The notes beneath the pieces are model-generated. The model was not told the origin of the DNA and ran no database searches. It was given only the letters and a program-made list of their open reading frames with translations. The position numbers and the translations under genes are program-made. This document shows positions 63,727-64,000 of a stretch of DNA of 64,000 nt, in pieces (position 1 is the first letter of the stretch; each line of letters starts with the position of its first letter). This DNA comes from Sphingomonas morindae (GTDB lineage: Bacteria; Pseudomonadota; Alphaproteobacteria; Sphingomonadales; Sphingomonadaceae), in NCBI RefSeq assembly GCF_023822065.1, contig NZ_CP084930.1:1690001-1754000 (forward strand), given 5' to 3'.

Positions 63727-63756
63727 AGGCCCCGCCCTGCCGGCGGGGCCTTTTTT
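63727..63756 (+). terminator. Strong intrinsic terminator after the micro-ORF
   Basis: Perfect ten-base stem AGGCCCCGCC/GGCGGGGCCT with a CTGCC loop and a run of six T residues on the plus strand. It lies 157 bases after the CHASE2-EAL stop, too far to be needed only for that gene given the micro-ORF between. Confidence 0.9.
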
Positions 63757-64000
63757 CTGACCAGTCTCTGTCACATGTTTGACGCACAACTTCGTGCGGG
63801 GCGCGACGGTGCCGGACATTAGGTCTGGCGGCCGCGGCTTGTCATGTCCAGCGCCGAGAAGGACTTGCCGGCGACCCCTGCCCCGAAATGGGATCTGGTC
63901 CAAGTTGACTGGCAAATATACTTAACCAGTTGCTAACCAACTTCTGGGCTGGCATCAAATGGTCAGCGGCTGGGGATGGCCGCGATCAAAAGGAGAAGGC
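63757..64000 (+). promoter_or_regulatory. Promoter region of a gene starting past the right edge, with CtrA-like site
   Basis: This 244-base stretch has no credible ORF. TTAA-N7-CTAAC at 63922-63937 is the third CtrA-like site, and TTGACT lies at 63905. The last bases are AAAAGGAGAAGGC, a strong ribosome site, so a plus-strand gene should begin at or just after position 64001. A type IVb pilin or motility gene would fit CtrA control, but the gene is not visible. Confidence 0.55.

Overview
The window is a very G+C-rich chromosomal segment of an alphaproteobacterium, most likely a member of the Sphingomonadales (Sphingomonas-like). The main pointers are a complex I NDUFA12 subunit next to an MCE/MlaD protein, a DUF2155 protein and aat; a DUF3035 lipoprotein behind lspA; a TorF-type porin; and the order tRNA-Trp, secE, nusG, rplK, rplA, rplJ, rplL, rpoB, rpoC. 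No phage, insertion sequence, CRISPR array or rRNA was seen. Most of the window is core genome with tightly packed, often overlapping (ATGA/GTGA/TTGA) genes.

Layout. 1-2.3 kb: the end of an acetate-permease operon (actP-DUF485) and a patatin-like lipase. 2.3-7.0 kb: a MarR regulator divergent from an EmrA-EmrB-outer-membrane-factor tripartite efflux operon. 7.0-13.8 kb: a LysR regulator divergent from a leucine/isovalerate catabolic operon (ivd, mccB, mccA, MaoC hydratase, CitE-like lyase). 13.8-16.1 kb: NCS2 purine permease and DMT exporter. 16.2-18.1 kb: a LytS/LytTR two-component pair. 18.2-21.5 kb: an SDR coupled to a YdeP/FdhF-like molybdopterin oxidoreductase. 21.6-34.5 kb: RNA polymerase and ribosomal-protein block with secE, nusG and tRNA-Trp; a plus-strand PHA-system gene sits between rplL and rpoB.

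34.6-39.4 kb: a minus-strand operon of fatty-acyl-AMP ligase, a small exported protein and a membrane GGDEF-EAL protein. 39.5-47.8 kb: recX, a double cold-shock protein, NDUFA12-mlaD-DUF2155, aat (antisense overlap with DUF2155), an Fe(II)/2OG oxygenase, queF, a sulfurtransferase-cystathionine lyase pair and a porin. 47.8-59.9 kb: a ten-gene minus-strand run amiC, PBP1A, prfB, lipoprotein methyltransferase, thyA, folA, ribF, ileS, lspA, DUF3035, closed by a strong terminator.

60-64 kb: a 47-codon small ORF with a perfect Shine-Dalgarno divergent from a GcvA-type LysR gene, a CHASE2-(degenerate GGDEF)-EAL protein, and a very short transcription unit with a 16-codon ORF and its own terminator. 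Three near-identical TTAA-N7-CTAAC (CtrA-like) sites precede the CHASE2 gene, the micro-ORF and whatever gene starts just past the right edge. That cluster, and the rpoB leader with its inserted antisense gene and terminator-like hairpin, are the parts most worth a second look.
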